A stretch of DNA of 64,000 nt from Gemmatimonadaceae bacterium. GTDB taxonomy: Bacteria > Gemmatimonadota > Gemmatimonadetes > Gemmatimonadales > Gemmatimonadaceae. The translations under genes and the position numbers were made by a program. Location: positions 62,001 through 126,000 of the forward strand of contig JADZAN010000047.1 of assembly GCA_020852815.1 (NCBI GenBank), given 5' to 3'. Of the stretch, positions 46,556 to 56,244 are shown piece after piece. Below the pieces are notes generated by a model that worked only from the letters and a program-made list of their open reading frames with translations, was not told the DNA's origin and searched no databases. Position 1 is the first letter of the stretch, and every line of letters begins with the position of its first letter.

Positions 46556-49500
46556 ATGACGCGTGACTGTCTGACGCAGCGGGCCGGTCCATCACCCGGG
46601 GTGCGTTTCGCGCGACGCTGGACCCTGGCTCTCATCGCGGCAATCGCGCTCGTTCCGGCGCGCCCGCCCGTCCTGGGCGCACAGGCCACCGGCGTGGTTG
46701 CCGGCACCGTGGTCGACGCCCGCACGCTGCGCGGCGTTGACGGCGTCCAGCTCGCCGTCGAAGGCGCGAGCCAGGGCGCGATGACCGATGCGAGCGGCGG
46801 CTTCCGCATCACCGGGCTCAGTGGGGCGCAAGTCACGCTTACGGTGCGACGCATCGGGTACAAGCCAACGACGCAGGTGGTGCGCGTAGGGCAGACCGAC
46901 GTGCGCATCACCATCACCGAGCAGGTGGCGACGCTGAGCGAGCTGGTCATCACCGGAACGGCGGAGCCGGTCGAGAAGCGCGCGATCGGCAACTCCGTGA
47001 CCAAGGTCGACGCCGCGACGGTCCAGCAGATCGCCCCGTCACCGGACGTCTCCGGCCTCATCAACGGGCGTGCGCCGGGCGTGGTCCTGATGGGCGGATC
47101 GGGCGCCGTGGGCTCGGGGCCGCGCATTCGCGTGCGTGGCGCCGCGTCGCTGTCACTGAGCGACCAGCCGCTGATCTACATCGACGGCATTCGCGTCCCC
47201 AACGACGTGTCGCAGGGGCCGCAGTCGCAGTTCTTCTCGTCAGGCGTCATCTCGCGCCTCAACGACCTCGATCCCGAGAACATCGAGAGCATCGAGGTGA
47301 TCAAGGGCCCGTCGGCGGCCACGCTGTACGGGACAGAGGCGAACAACGGCGTCATCCAGATCGTGACCAAGCGCGGGAAAGCAGGGCGCGCGGTGACGTC
47401 GCTCAACACGCGACTTGGCAACAACTGGTTCCAGGGCGCCGAGGGGCGCATCGGCAGGACGTATCGCCGCCTGGCCGACGGATCGATCTCGGCGTGGAAT
47501 CCGGTGGCGGTGGAGGCGGCGCGCGGCGAGGAGCTGTTCCGCACGGGCCTCTCGCAGAGCTACAACACCGGGATCAACGGTGGGACGGACATCGTCCGCT
47601 ACAACTTCAGCGGCACCTACGACAACGACAAGGGGATCGAGCCGACCAACCACCTGTGGCGATGGAGCGGGGCGGGGAACATCTCGGTCTCGCCGTACAA
47701 GTCGTTGGACATCCAGGCGTCGTTCAACACGACGCAGGGGCGCATCAACGTCCCGCTCGAGGCGGGCGGTGGCGCATGGTTCTCGCTCTACTTCGGCCAG
47801 ACGCCGGTGACCGACGCCGAGAAGCTGCGTCGCGGCTACTACTCGGCGCCGCCAGAGGCATTCTGGGGGGCGTTCAAGCAGTACCAGGACGTGAAGCGCA
47901 CCACCGGGTCGATCCAGTTCAACCATCGCCTCGGGACGTGGCTGTCGCAGCGCCTCATCGTCGGCAACGACTTCACGGGTGAGAACAACGTCAACCAGAC
48001 GCAGCGGATGGGGCCATTCTTCCGCCAGTTCTTCGGCAACCCCACCGACCAGAACGGGACCAAGCTTACTCGTCGTCGCGAGCTGGCGGTCACCTCGGTC
48101 GACTACGCCGCGACGCTGAAGAAGGTCCTCTTCGGCTTCCAGACGTCGACGTCGTTTGGGGCGCAGTACTTCAAGCGCCAGACCTACGCACTGGCAGCGC
48201 GCGGTGAAGGGTTCCCGGCGGGCGGACTGACGCTCGTCGACGCCGCGGCCACGACGTTTGGCGGCGAGGACTTCTTCGAGAACTCAACGCTGGGCTTCTA
48301 CGGCCAGGAACAGTTCAACCTGAACGACCGGATGTACGTGACGGCGGCACTCCGGGTCGACAACAACTCGGCGTTCGGCGAGGACTTCTCGTGGACGACC
48401 TACCCGAAGGTTGCCGGGACCTGGGTCATCAACGAGGAGCCGTGGTTCAAGGTGAGCTGGATCAACCAGCTCAAGCTGCGCGCCGCCTACGGCCAGACGG
48501 GGCAGCAGCCGGCGGTCAACTCCGCGCTGCGCACCTACTCGGCGACGACCGGCGGCGACGGTGGCTCGGCGGTGACGCCGCAGTCGCTCGGCAACCCGAA
48601 CCTCAAGCCCGAGCGCGGGACCGAAGTGGAGTTCGGCTTCGACGGCGCCTTCTTCAACGAGCGCCTCAGCGCCGACCTCACGTTCTATCGTCGCAACACG
48701 AGCGATGGCATCCTGTCGCAGTCCGTGTCGCCATCGTCGGGATTCTCGGGGTCGCGCTTCATCAACATTGGCGGGATCCAGAGTCAGGGGGTCGAGCTTG
48801 CGTCGCGCTTCAACGCGTACTCGAGCAACCGCTTCAATCTCGACTTCGGCTTCAACATCTCGAAGAACGACAACCAGGTCACGGACCTGGGCGACTTGCC
48901 GCTGGCGCTGGACCAGAACGGGAACAAGTTCATCCAGGTGGGCGCCCAGCGCCACATTGTCGGGAAGCCGGTGGCTTCGTACTACGACCTCAAGGTTGTG
49001 TCGGCCGCCTACGATCCCGTGTCAAAGCGCGCGATCAACATGATGTGCGACGATGGCAAGGGTGGCACCATCGCGTGCCTCACGTCGGCGGGACAGCCTA
49101 ACGCGCCGCGCGTCTACATCGGCCGGCCCGACCCGAGCCTCGAGGGATCGTTCAACTCGACGTTTACGCTGTATCGTGCGTGGCGCGTGTACGCGCAGTT
49201 CGACTTCAAGGGTGGCAATCGCATCCTGAACAACAACGATCGTGCGCGCTGCCAGGTGTTCCAGCAGTGTCTCGGCAACCTCGAGCCGGACAAGTACGAT
49301 CCGGTCTACGTGGCGCAGATCCAGTCGTCGAACATCCTTCGCCACTGGATCTACCAGGACGCGAGCTTCACGCGCCTGCGCGAAGTCTCGCTCGCCTACA
49401 CCATGGCGCCCCGCTGGGTGCAACTGGTGGGGGCGCGCACCGGGACGCTCACGTTGTCGGGGCGCAACCTGGCGCTGTGGACGTCGTACGGTGGGACGGA

Positions 49501-49600
49501 TCCGGAGAACTTCTTCTCGCTCGAGCAGTTTGCCCGCACCGAACAGGCGCAGGTGCCACCGCTCGCGCAGGTGATGTTCTCGCTCTCACTCACGTTCTGA
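46556..49600 (+). CDS. susC: SusC/RagA-type TonB-dependent outer-membrane receptor
   Basis: 1014 residues from ATG 46556, with GGAGG about 8 bases upstream. Signal peptide LALIAAIALVPARPPVLGAQ, a carboxypeptidase-regulatory-like domain (GVVAGTVVDARTLRGVDGVQ, about 45-125), a TonB-box-like ATLSELVITGTA, the plug domain (GPRIRVRGAASLSLSDQPLI), and the barrel ending in Phe (SLSLTF). It imports oligosaccharides, peptides or similar ligands bound by its SusD partner. The ligand is unknown; no glycoside hydrolase is nearby, whereas a D-Ala-D-Ala enzyme is. Confidence 0.93.
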   Translation: MTRDCLTQRAGPSPGVRFARRWTLALIAAIALVPARPPVLGAQATGVVAGTVVDARTLRGVDGVQLAVEGASQGAMTDASGGFRITGLSGAQVTLTVRRIGYKPTTQVVRVGQTDVRITITEQVATLSELVITGTAEPVEKRAIGNSVTKVDAATVQQIAPSPDVSGLINGRAPGVVLMGGSGAVGSGPRIRVRGAASLSLSDQPLIYIDGIRVPNDVSQGPQSQFFSSGVISRLNDLDPENIESIEVIKGPSAATLYGTEANNGVIQIVTKRGKAGRAVTSLNTRLGNNWFQGAEGRIGRTYRRLADGSISAWNPVAVEAARGEELFRTGLSQSYNTGINGGTDIVRYNFSGTYDNDKGIEPTNHLWRWSGAGNISVSPYKSLDIQASFNTTQGRINVPLEAGGGAWFSLYFGQTPVTDAEKLRRGYYSAPPEAFWGAFKQYQDVKRTTGSIQFNHRLGTWLSQRLIVGNDFTGENNVNQTQRMGPFFRQFFGNPTDQNGTKLTRRRELAVTSVDYAATLKKVLFGFQTSTSFGAQYFKRQTYALAARGEGFPAGGLTLVDAAATTFGGEDFFENSTLGFYGQEQFNLNDRMYVTAALRVDNNSAFGEDFSWTTYPKVAGTWVINEEPWFKVSWINQLKLRAAYGQTGQQPAVNSALRTYSATTGGDGGSAVTPQSLGNPNLKPERGTEVEFGFDGAFFNERLSADLTFYRRNTSDGILSQSVSPSSGFSGSRFINIGGIQSQGVELASRFNAYSSNRFNLDFGFNISKNDNQVTDLGDLPLALDQNGNKFIQVGAQRHIVGKPVASYYDLKVVSAAYDPVSKRAINMMCDDGKGGTIACLTSAGQPNAPRVYIGRPDPSLEGSFNSTFTLYRAWRVYAQFDFKGGNRILNNNDRARCQVFQQCLGNLEPDKYDPVYVAQIQSSNILRHWIYQDASFTRLREVSLAYTMAPRWVQLVGARTGTLTLSGRNLALWTSYGGTDPENFFSLEQFARTEQAQVPPLAQVMFSLSLTF

Positions 49601-49632
49601 TCCCTTCCGCCCGACATGCCAGGAGAAATCGC

Positions 49633-50913
49633 ATGAAGACCCATCGCTCCTTTTCGAGCGCGCGGCGGATCGCCCGGACCGGCGCGGCCTTGGTGGCCGC
49701 CTCGTTCGGCAGCGGAGTCCTGACTGCGTGCAGCACCCTGCTCGAGGCCGACGCCCCGAGCCGCATCCTCGAGTCGACGCTCCTTGTCCCGTCCAACGCG
49801 CCAGTGCTGGTGGCGGGCGCGATTGCCGACTTCGAGTGCGCGTACGGCAACTTCATCCTTACAGGCGCAACGCTCGGTGACGAGTTCTCGGACTCGCAGG
49901 CGAATGCCGCCACGTGGGACATCGATCGTCGCACGAACTTCCCGTCCACGTCGCTCTACTCGACTGGCGGCTGCAACGGCTTCGGCACCTACACGCCGGT
50001 GTCGACGGCGCGCTTCCAGGCCGACCAGGCGATCAAGCTGCTGGAGAAGTGGACGGACGCCGAGGTCACGGACCGCGCGGCGCTGCTCGCGCGTTCGTCG
50101 GCCTACGCCGGCTACTCCTACATCATGATGGGGGAGATGTTCTGTTCGGCGGCCTTCGACCTTGGCCCGGAGATGCAGCCGGCGGCGGTGTTCGCGCTGG
50201 CGGAACAGCGGTTCACGAAGGCCATCGACGCGGCGGGCGTTCCGTCCGACGTGAAGAACATGGCGCTGGTCGGCCGTGCCCGCGCGCGCCTGGACCAGGG
50301 GAAGAAGGCCGAGGCGGCGGCCGACGCGGCGCTTGTCCCTGACGGCTTCATCTTCAACGCCCGCACCACCGCCGCCGCGACGCGTGCCGAGAACCGCATC
50401 TTCCGATTCAACAACACCAACGGGACCGTCACCGTCGATTCACAGTTCCGCAACCAGACCGTGAACGGTGTCGCCGATCCGCGCGTCCCGGTGGTGGATG
50501 CGGGGCGTGGCGCGTCGATGCCGTCGGTGCGCCTGTGGTCGCAGCAGAAGTACAAGGCGCTCACCGATCCGCTTCCCATCGCAACGTGGCGCGAGGCCCG
50601 TCTCATCCAGGCTGAGGCCGCGGGTGGCCAAACGGCGGTCAACATCATCAACGCGTTGCGCGCCCGTGCGGGGGTGAACCTCCCGCCGTTCCAGTCGACC
50701 GACGCGGCGGCGATCGCGGCGCAGGTCCAGGAGGAGCGTCGTCGCGAGCTGTTCCTGGAAGGGCAGCGCCTGTTCGATATCAATCGCTTCAACATTCCGC
50801 TCAAGCCGGCGGCTGGTGCGGCGTTCCCGAACGGCGGTGGCACGTACGGCAACAACAAGTGCCTCCCGTTGCCCGACGTGGAGCGACTGAACAACCCGAA
50901 TATCGGCGGCTGA
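49633..50913 (+). CDS. susD: SusD/RagB-type outer-membrane lipoprotein
   Basis: 426 residues from ATG 49633, with AGGAG upstream. Lipobox LTAC (about residue 36) gives surface-anchored lipoprotein. The helical SusD/TPR scaffold follows: LEKWTDAEVTDRAALLARSS, AYAGYSYIMMGEMFC, and the C-terminal EERRRELFLEGQRLFDINRF, which is the family mark. It captures the ligand for the SusC channel. Only 32 bp from susC, same transcription unit; a strong hairpin terminator follows. Confidence 0.92.
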   Translation: MKTHRSFSSARRIARTGAALVAASFGSGVLTACSTLLEADAPSRILESTLLVPSNAPVLVAGAIADFECAYGNFILTGATLGDEFSDSQANAATWDIDRRTNFPSTSLYSTGGCNGFGTYTPVSTARFQADQAIKLLEKWTDAEVTDRAALLARSSAYAGYSYIMMGEMFCSAAFDLGPEMQPAAVFALAEQRFTKAIDAAGVPSDVKNMALVGRARARLDQGKKAEAAADAALVPDGFIFNARTTAAATRAENRIFRFNNTNGTVTVDSQFRNQTVNGVADPRVPVVDAGRGASMPSVRLWSQQKYKALTDPLPIATWREARLIQAEAAGGQTAVNIINALRARAGVNLPPFQSTDAAAIAAQVQEERRRELFLEGQRLFDINRFNIPLKPAAGAAFPNGGGTYGNNKCLPLPDVERLNNPNIGG

Positions 50914-50934
50914 ACCGTACCGGATGGAATGACA

Positions 50935-50970
50935 GGGGCTCGCATCCGCGAACGTGCGGGTGCGGGCCCT
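50935..50970 (+). terminator. Terminator after susD
   Basis: Stem of about 15 bp (50935-50949 with 50956-50970), mostly GC with three wobbles, 6-nt loop, followed by TGTGG. Confidence 0.65.
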
Positions 50971-51032
50971 TGTGGCTGCGAGCGCCTGGCGCGGGCAACT
51001 TCGCCGGGGTGAACCCGAACTCGAGGTTGGTC

Positions 51033-53480
51033 ATGCATTGCGTGCGGGAATGGCTGGGCATAACGAGGGAGTGCAGCGACGCGCGCAGGACGGCGCGGCA
51101 CTGGCGCTCCGCATCGCTGGCCGCGGCGCTGCTCGCCGTTACGGCGGGGGGACGCGCCGACCTGGCGCAGCCTGTGGCGCGACCGGCGGCGATCGGGCCG
51201 GAGGCGTCGTACGAGCCGGTGGCGCGCGCCCTGTCGGCGTTCATCGAACGCGAGCGCGTGGCGAAGGGGATCCGTGCGCTCAGCGTGGCCCTGGTCGACG
51301 ACCAGCGCATCGTCTGGTCGGCCGGTTTCGGGGAGGAGGATCCCGCGACGCATCGCGCCGCCGACGCCAACACGGTGTATCGCGTGGGCTCGGTGTCGAA
51401 GCTCTTCACCGACCTGGGCGTGATGCAGCTGGTGGAGCGGGGGGCGATCGACCTCGACGCGCCGGTGCAGCGCTACGTGCCGGACTTCGCGCCGCGCAAC
51501 TCGTCAGGCAAGGCCATCACGCTGCGCCAGTTGATGTCGCACTACTCGGGGCTCGTGCGCGAGCCGCCGGCGGGACACTACTTCGACGACAGCGGGACGT
51601 CGCTGGCGGCGACGGTGGCCTCGCTCAACGGGACGTCGCTCGTCTATCCGCCGGAGACGAGGCGCAAGCACTCCAACGCCGGCATTGCGGTGGTAGGGTA
51701 CGTGCTGGAGCGCCAGGGGAGCCAGCCGTTCGCGACGTACCTCAAGACCAACGTGCTGCAGCGACTCGGGCTCGGCACGAGCGCGTTCGAGCCGGAACCA
51801 GCGCTGGTGTCGCGCCTGGCGAAGGGCGAGATGTGGACGCTGCACCAGCGATCGTTCGAGGCGCCGACGTTTCAGCTCGGGATGTCGCCGGCGGGGAGCA
51901 TGTACAGCACGATGCCCGACCTCGGGCGCTTCATGAGCGTCCTGTTCGCGGGCGGTCGCGGTCCCGGGGGTGACGTGGTGCGCCGCGAGACGCTGGAGTC
52001 GATGTGGCGTCCGCAGTTCGCGCGCGCGGGGGCGAGGGAGGGGGCCGGGCTGGGCTTCCAGCTGTCCCGCTTCGAGGGGCGTCGCATGGTGAGCCATGGC
52101 GGGGCGATCTACGGTTTTGCAACGGAGCTCGCGGCGCTGCCTGACGAGAAGCTCGGCGTGGCGGTGAGCGCATCCAAGGACGGGATGAACGCACTCACCA
52201 CGCGCATCGCCGAGGAGGCGTTGCGGCTGATGCTGGCCATGCGACACAAGCGCGCGCTGGCGCCGGTCGTGGTGAACGGCCAGCCGTCGCTGGCGGCGGC
52301 GCGGGCCATCGCGGGGACGTACGCACGCGGCACGACGGTGGTGGACGTGGTGTCGCGCGACTCGACGGTGACGCTGTCGTCGACGGCGATCGACCACCCG
52401 ATGGGGCTGCGGACGTGGCGCGGCGACACGCTGATCGCCGACGACGGGATGTCGTATGGGACGCGCGTCTGGCGTCGCGGCAGCGCGCTGATGATCGACG
52501 GCGTGGCCTACGCGCGGCGTGCAGGGACGAAGGGACTTCCCGCGCTGCCGCCGGTCGCGTGGCGCGGGCTGGTGGGTGAGTACGGATGGGACCACAACGT
52601 CCTGTACGTTCTCGAGAAGGGCGGGCGCCTCACGGCGCTGATCGAGTGGTTCTTCGAGTACCCGCTCACGCGCATCTCGGACGACGTGTACGCCCTCCCT
52701 AACAGCGGATTGTATGCGGGAGAGCGATTGGTCTTCACGCGTGATGCGAAGGGGCGCGCCACGCAGGTGGTCGCGGCGAGCGTGACGTTCAAGCGCCGGA
52801 CGTGGGTGGGTGAGGATGGCGATGTCTTCCGCATCACCCCCGAGCGCCCGGTGGACGAGCTTCGCGCCGCGGCGCTCGCCGCATCGCCGCCGGTGGAGCA
52901 GGGGACGTTCCGCGCCAGCGACCTGGTGGAGCTCGTGCAGTTGGACTCGACCATCCGGCTCGACGTTCGTTATGCGACCGACCGCAACTTCCTGAGCGTC
53001 CCGGTCTACACGCAGGCGCGCGCCTTCCTGCAGCGCCCCGCGGCCGAAGCGCTGGCGCGCGCGCACCAGCGGCTCAAGGCGTCAGGCTACGGCCTCCTGA
53101 TCCACGACGGATACCGGCCGTGGTACGTGACGAAGATGTTCTGGGACGGGACCCCCGTCGACAAGCACCAGTTCGTCGCCGATCCGAGCCGCGGCTCGCG
53201 ACACAACCGCGGCTGTGCGGTCGACCTCACGATGTACGACCTGCGCACGGGGGAGCCGGTGGTCACCACGGGCGGCTACGACGAGATGTCGGACCGCTCG
53301 TATCCCGAGTATCCGGGCGGGACGTCCCGGCAGCGTGCGCTGCGCGAGATCCTGCGCGCCGCCATGGAGGCGGAGGGATTCCGCGTGTACGAAGCCGAAT
53401 GGTGGCACTTCGACTACAAGGATTGGCAGCTGTATCGCGTGGGGAACCAGCGGTTCGAGGAGTTCGCCGGTTCGCGTTAG
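51033..53480 (+). CDS. Fusion of serine beta-lactamase-like hydrolase and VanX-type D-Ala-D-Ala dipeptidase
   Basis: 815 residues from ATG 51033; signal peptide SASLAAALLAVTAGGRADLA, periplasmic. N-terminal class C beta-lactamase/PBP-like domain (about 60-415): SxxK in GSVSKLF, the second motif in HYSG or HSNAG, and the third motif SHGGAIYG. A linker domain (about 415-620) of beta-rich type follows, as in other serine hydrolases. The C-terminal M15 dipeptidase domain (about 620-815) is complete: RLDVRYATDRNF, GYRPW, SRHNRGCAVDLT (SxHxxGxAxD-type zinc site) and EWWHFDY. The pair could trim and then split D-Ala-D-Ala or other cross-link peptides. The full activity is inferred. Confidence 0.88.
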   Translation: MHCVREWLGITRECSDARRTARHWRSASLAAALLAVTAGGRADLAQPVARPAAIGPEASYEPVARALSAFIERERVAKGIRALSVALVDDQRIVWSAGFGEEDPATHRAADANTVYRVGSVSKLFTDLGVMQLVERGAIDLDAPVQRYVPDFAPRNSSGKAITLRQLMSHYSGLVREPPAGHYFDDSGTSLAATVASLNGTSLVYPPETRRKHSNAGIAVVGYVLERQGSQPFATYLKTNVLQRLGLGTSAFEPEPALVSRLAKGEMWTLHQRSFEAPTFQLGMSPAGSMYSTMPDLGRFMSVLFAGGRGPGGDVVRRETLESMWRPQFARAGAREGAGLGFQLSRFEGRRMVSHGGAIYGFATELAALPDEKLGVAVSASKDGMNALTTRIAEEALRLMLAMRHKRALAPVVVNGQPSLAAARAIAGTYARGTTVVDVVSRDSTVTLSSTAIDHPMGLRTWRGDTLIADDGMSYGTRVWRRGSALMIDGVAYARRAGTKGLPALPPVAWRGLVGEYGWDHNVLYVLEKGGRLTALIEWFFEYPLTRISDDVYALPNSGLYAGERLVFTRDAKGRATQVVAASVTFKRRTWVGEDGDVFRITPERPVDELRAAALAASPPVEQGTFRASDLVELVQLDSTIRLDVRYATDRNFLSVPVYTQARAFLQRPAAEALARAHQRLKASGYGLLIHDGYRPWYVTKMFWDGTPVDKHQFVADPSRGSRHNRGCAVDLTMYDLRTGEPVVTTGGYDEMSDRSYPEYPGGTSRQRALREILRAAMEAEGFRVYEAEWWHFDYKDWQLYRVGNQRFEEFAGSR

Positions 53481-53496
53481 GCCCGGGCACGGCTAC

Positions 53497-53533
53497 CGCG
53501 CGCCCCGCACCGGCATGGTGTGCGGGGCGCGCG
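53497..53533. terminator. Strong GC hairpin between convergent genes
   Basis: Perfect 14-bp stem (53497-53510 with 53520-53533) and a 9-nt loop, between the dipeptidase fusion and the DUF5916 gene. Confidence 0.7.
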
Positions 53534-53578
53534 TGCAGCTCGCGCCCGGCTGGGCGGCGACCATCGACGTGATGCCCG

Positions 53579-56023
53579 CTAGAATGCCAGCATCTGCGTG
53601 AACTTCACGATCAGCGCGCGCCCGGGGATCGGTGCGTCGGGGGTGATGATCCGCTGGTCGTTGTAGACGATGAAGAGGTCGCTGAGCGGATGGTGGATCA
53701 GGTTGAAGCGCACGTTCGCGTTGAACTGCTTCGTCACCTCGTCGTACTGTGACAGCGCGTCGATGAACATGTTCGTCGTGAACGAGTAGTTCACCTTCGC
53801 CGTGAGCAGGTTGTTGACGAACGCCACGTTGGGGCGGTCGAGCTGCGCCGAGGTACGCTGCATCCCGAGCGTGGCCCGCATGCGATACCCAGCGCGCAGG
53901 GTGACCGAGCCGTTGATGGTGCGCTGCGTCCCGGAGTAGAGCCCACCCCAGATGATGCGCGTGTCGGTGGAGATGGGGCGGCTCTGGTCGCTCACGATGT
54001 ACACCTGCCAGTCGGTCCAGCCGTAGCCGCCGGGGGCGAGCGGCTCGGCCATCTTCGCGTTTGGCCGCAGCGGCGCCGTGAGTCGGTTGAACCTGGGGTT
54101 TGCCGAGAGTTCGATGACGGCGCCGTTGTTGAAGAAGGCAGACCAGCCGGTGTGCAGGTTCTTCGACACCATGTCGCCCGTCTTCAGGTCTTCCTGGTAG
54201 TCCCACACCACGTGCGGGTGGAACTCGCGGATGGTGTGTGCGCGGAGCCACGCGGAGCGTGGGCGCAGCCCGGTATCGAGGATGTACTTGCGGACGTCGG
54301 TGCGTCGATAGTACCCGAGGTCGTTCTGGAAACCGGGGCCGAGTTGCATGACGCCCCCCTTCACGTGCAGGAAGTTCCCTTCGCGATTGATGGTTGAGCG
54401 CCAGGCGTAGCCGCCATCGGCGCCGTTCGTGGCGTCGGTGCGGACGGCGTAGGAGTTCCAGTCCAGCGTGCGAAAGAGGCGCAGGTTGTTGTCGATGCCG
54501 TACACACGGTTGAAGTAGTCGCCGCGCTGGCGCACGATGCCGGTGTCGGGGCCGCCGAGGTTGATGCGTTGCATGGCGAAGAACCCGAGGTCGTTGCCGA
54601 TGCGCCCGAGGTTCTGGCGGAAGCGGAAGACGCTGGAGTTGGCGCGCGGGTTGCGGTCGTCGCCTCGTTCGTTGATGGACAGGATGCCGAGCCGCGATGA
54701 CTCGGTGAGCTTCCCCGTCAGCCGCAATCCGCCGTCGATCGGCACCTGGACGCCGGCACCCGAGAGCCCGATGCGGCGCGAGAAGAAGAGGAGGTTGTCC
54801 TCGTCCGGCGTCGGGACGGTGTTCACGCGGTTGTTGCGCGCGGCATCGCCGATGTAGAACACGCCCGAGTTCTCGAGAAAGAAGTCGCGCTTCTCCGGGA
54901 GGAAGAGGGAGAACTGCGTGAGGTTCACCTGCTGCTCGTCGGCCTCGGCCTGGCCGAAGTCGGGGTTGAGCGTGACGTCGAGCGTGAGCCCGGGGGTGAG
55001 CGCCGCCTTGATGTCGGCGCCGACGTTCAGGTCGTTCGAGAATCGCGGCGCGGGGGCCGCCGTGGTGCCGAGCGGTCGCACGGTGGTTTCGGCGAGGTAG
55101 GGCTTCACGCGCAGGTCGCGACCGGCGCTCCCCACGCGCAGCCCGACCAGGTTCCCGGCGAGCGAGACGCGATTGAGGTTGAAGGCGCGCGGGACCGCCG
55201 ACCAGAAGACCACCTCGTTCTTGCGGCGAATGTGGCGCGAGAAGTTCACTCCCCACGGCTGCTGCGATGCCTTGTCGAAGCGCAGGGCACGAAACGGGAT
55301 GCGGAACTCCGCGGTCCAGCCGTCGTCCACCTGTCGCGTGCGCACCTCCCAGACGGCATCCCAGCTCTGGTTCACCTCGCGCCCTTCGAGTGCTACCTGC
55401 CGGTCGTGGCGCGCCCCCTCGACGTTGGTGCTGAAGACGTAGCCGTTGCGCCGGTCCCCAAAGGTGTCGAGCAGGACCTCGAAGTCGTCCTGGTCCTCTT
55501 CCTTGAAGTCCTTCTTGATGTCGGTGACGATCGGCCGGCCCGGCTGCGAGTCGTGCAGGTGTGCGGCGATGTAGAGGTAGTCGTCGTCGAAGGCGACCCA
55601 GACTTCCGTTCGCTCGGTGGCGGGCTCCCCGTTGAGTGGTTCGCTCTGGACGAAGTCGGAGGAGGGGGCGTTGTTGCGCCACGTGTCGTCGTCGAGCGTT
55701 CCGTCGATGCGGATCGCGCCGGCGGTTGGGACGGCGACCAGCTCTCGGCGCCCGTCGCGCGCGGTGCGATCGGACGTGCGCTCGGACGTGCGCTCGGACG
55801 TGCGATCGGCGGTGCGGCCGGTCGTGTGAGGCGCGGTCGACGGTCGCGCGCGATCGGGTGGCGTGGGGGCCGCGCGTTGCGCCTGGACGGGCGTGGGTGC
55901 GGCTGCCGCGACGGCGAGCGTGACGGCGAGCGTTGTGGCGAGCGTTGTGGCGAACGTTGCGGCGAACGCGGCGGCGACGCTCGCCGTCACGAGCAAATGG
56001 CGGGACTGGTGTGCAGCAATCAC
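53579..56023 (-). CDS. DUF5916-type outer-membrane protein with CBM9-like domain
   Basis: 814 residues from GTG 56023. Its signal peptide has an unusual hydrophobic core of Ala/Thr/Val repeats (VAAAFAATFATTLATTLAVT), encoded by a 12-bp-type DNA repeat. A Thr/Arg/Glu/Asp-rich tract (ADRTSERTSERTSDRTARDG, also from tandem DNA) leads to a carbohydrate-binding-like domain (about 105-290: IRIDGTLDDDTWRNNAPSSD, EVWVAFDDDYLYIAAHLHDS) and a large outer-membrane beta-barrel with the family's conserved NPDFGQAEADEQQVNLTQFS and FLPEKRDFFLENS. It ends MLAF. Function of the family is unknown. Confidence 0.88.
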   Translation of the reverse strand: MIAAHQSRHLLVTASVAAAFAATFATTLATTLAVTLAVAAAAPTPVQAQRAAPTPPDRARPSTAPHTTGRTADRTSERTSERTSDRTARDGRRELVAVPTAGAIRIDGTLDDDTWRNNAPSSDFVQSEPLNGEPATERTEVWVAFDDDYLYIAAHLHDSQPGRPIVTDIKKDFKEEDQDDFEVLLDTFGDRRNGYVFSTNVEGARHDRQVALEGREVNQSWDAVWEVRTRQVDDGWTAEFRIPFRALRFDKASQQPWGVNFSRHIRRKNEVVFWSAVPRAFNLNRVSLAGNLVGLRVGSAGRDLRVKPYLAETTVRPLGTTAAPAPRFSNDLNVGADIKAALTPGLTLDVTLNPDFGQAEADEQQVNLTQFSLFLPEKRDFFLENSGVFYIGDAARNNRVNTVPTPDEDNLLFFSRRIGLSGAGVQVPIDGGLRLTGKLTESSRLGILSINERGDDRNPRANSSVFRFRQNLGRIGNDLGFFAMQRINLGGPDTGIVRQRGDYFNRVYGIDNNLRLFRTLDWNSYAVRTDATNGADGGYAWRSTINREGNFLHVKGGVMQLGPGFQNDLGYYRRTDVRKYILDTGLRPRSAWLRAHTIREFHPHVVWDYQEDLKTGDMVSKNLHTGWSAFFNNGAVIELSANPRFNRLTAPLRPNAKMAEPLAPGGYGWTDWQVYIVSDQSRPISTDTRIIWGGLYSGTQRTINGSVTLRAGYRMRATLGMQRTSAQLDRPNVAFVNNLLTAKVNYSFTTNMFIDALSQYDEVTKQFNANVRFNLIHHPLSDLFIVYNDQRIITPDAPIPGRALIVKFTQMLAF
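55763..55816. repeat. 12-bp tandem repeat in the DUF5916 gene
   Basis: Unit TCGGACGTGCGC, about four copies, encodes the (RTSE/RTSD) tract near the N-terminus. Period is a multiple of three. Confidence 0.8.
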
Positions 56024-56115
56024 GTCGACCGGCGGCGTGGATGGTGGGCTTCGGGGGAGCTCCGAAACTACGCGTTTCCGGGTGGGATCGCTCGGTCTTG
56101 ATGCTGCGTTAGCGT

Positions 56116-56185
56116 GGGCGTTGCGCGCGCGGGCGTTGCACGCGCGGGCGTTGAGCGCGTGGGCGTTGAGCGCGCGGGCTGCGGG
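56116..56185. repeat. 15-bp tandem repeat between dnaE2 and the DUF5916 gene
   Basis: GGGCGTTG-type unit of 15 bp at 56116, 56131, 56146, 56161, then a diverged copy at 56176. Intergenic, on either side of no known gene. The lead G run repeats exactly. Confidence 0.85.
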
Positions 56186-56244
56186 CGCGGCGGCGCGGGT
56201 CACTGCGGCACGCCGCGGCTCGCCGGTGCTCCGGCGACCATTCG

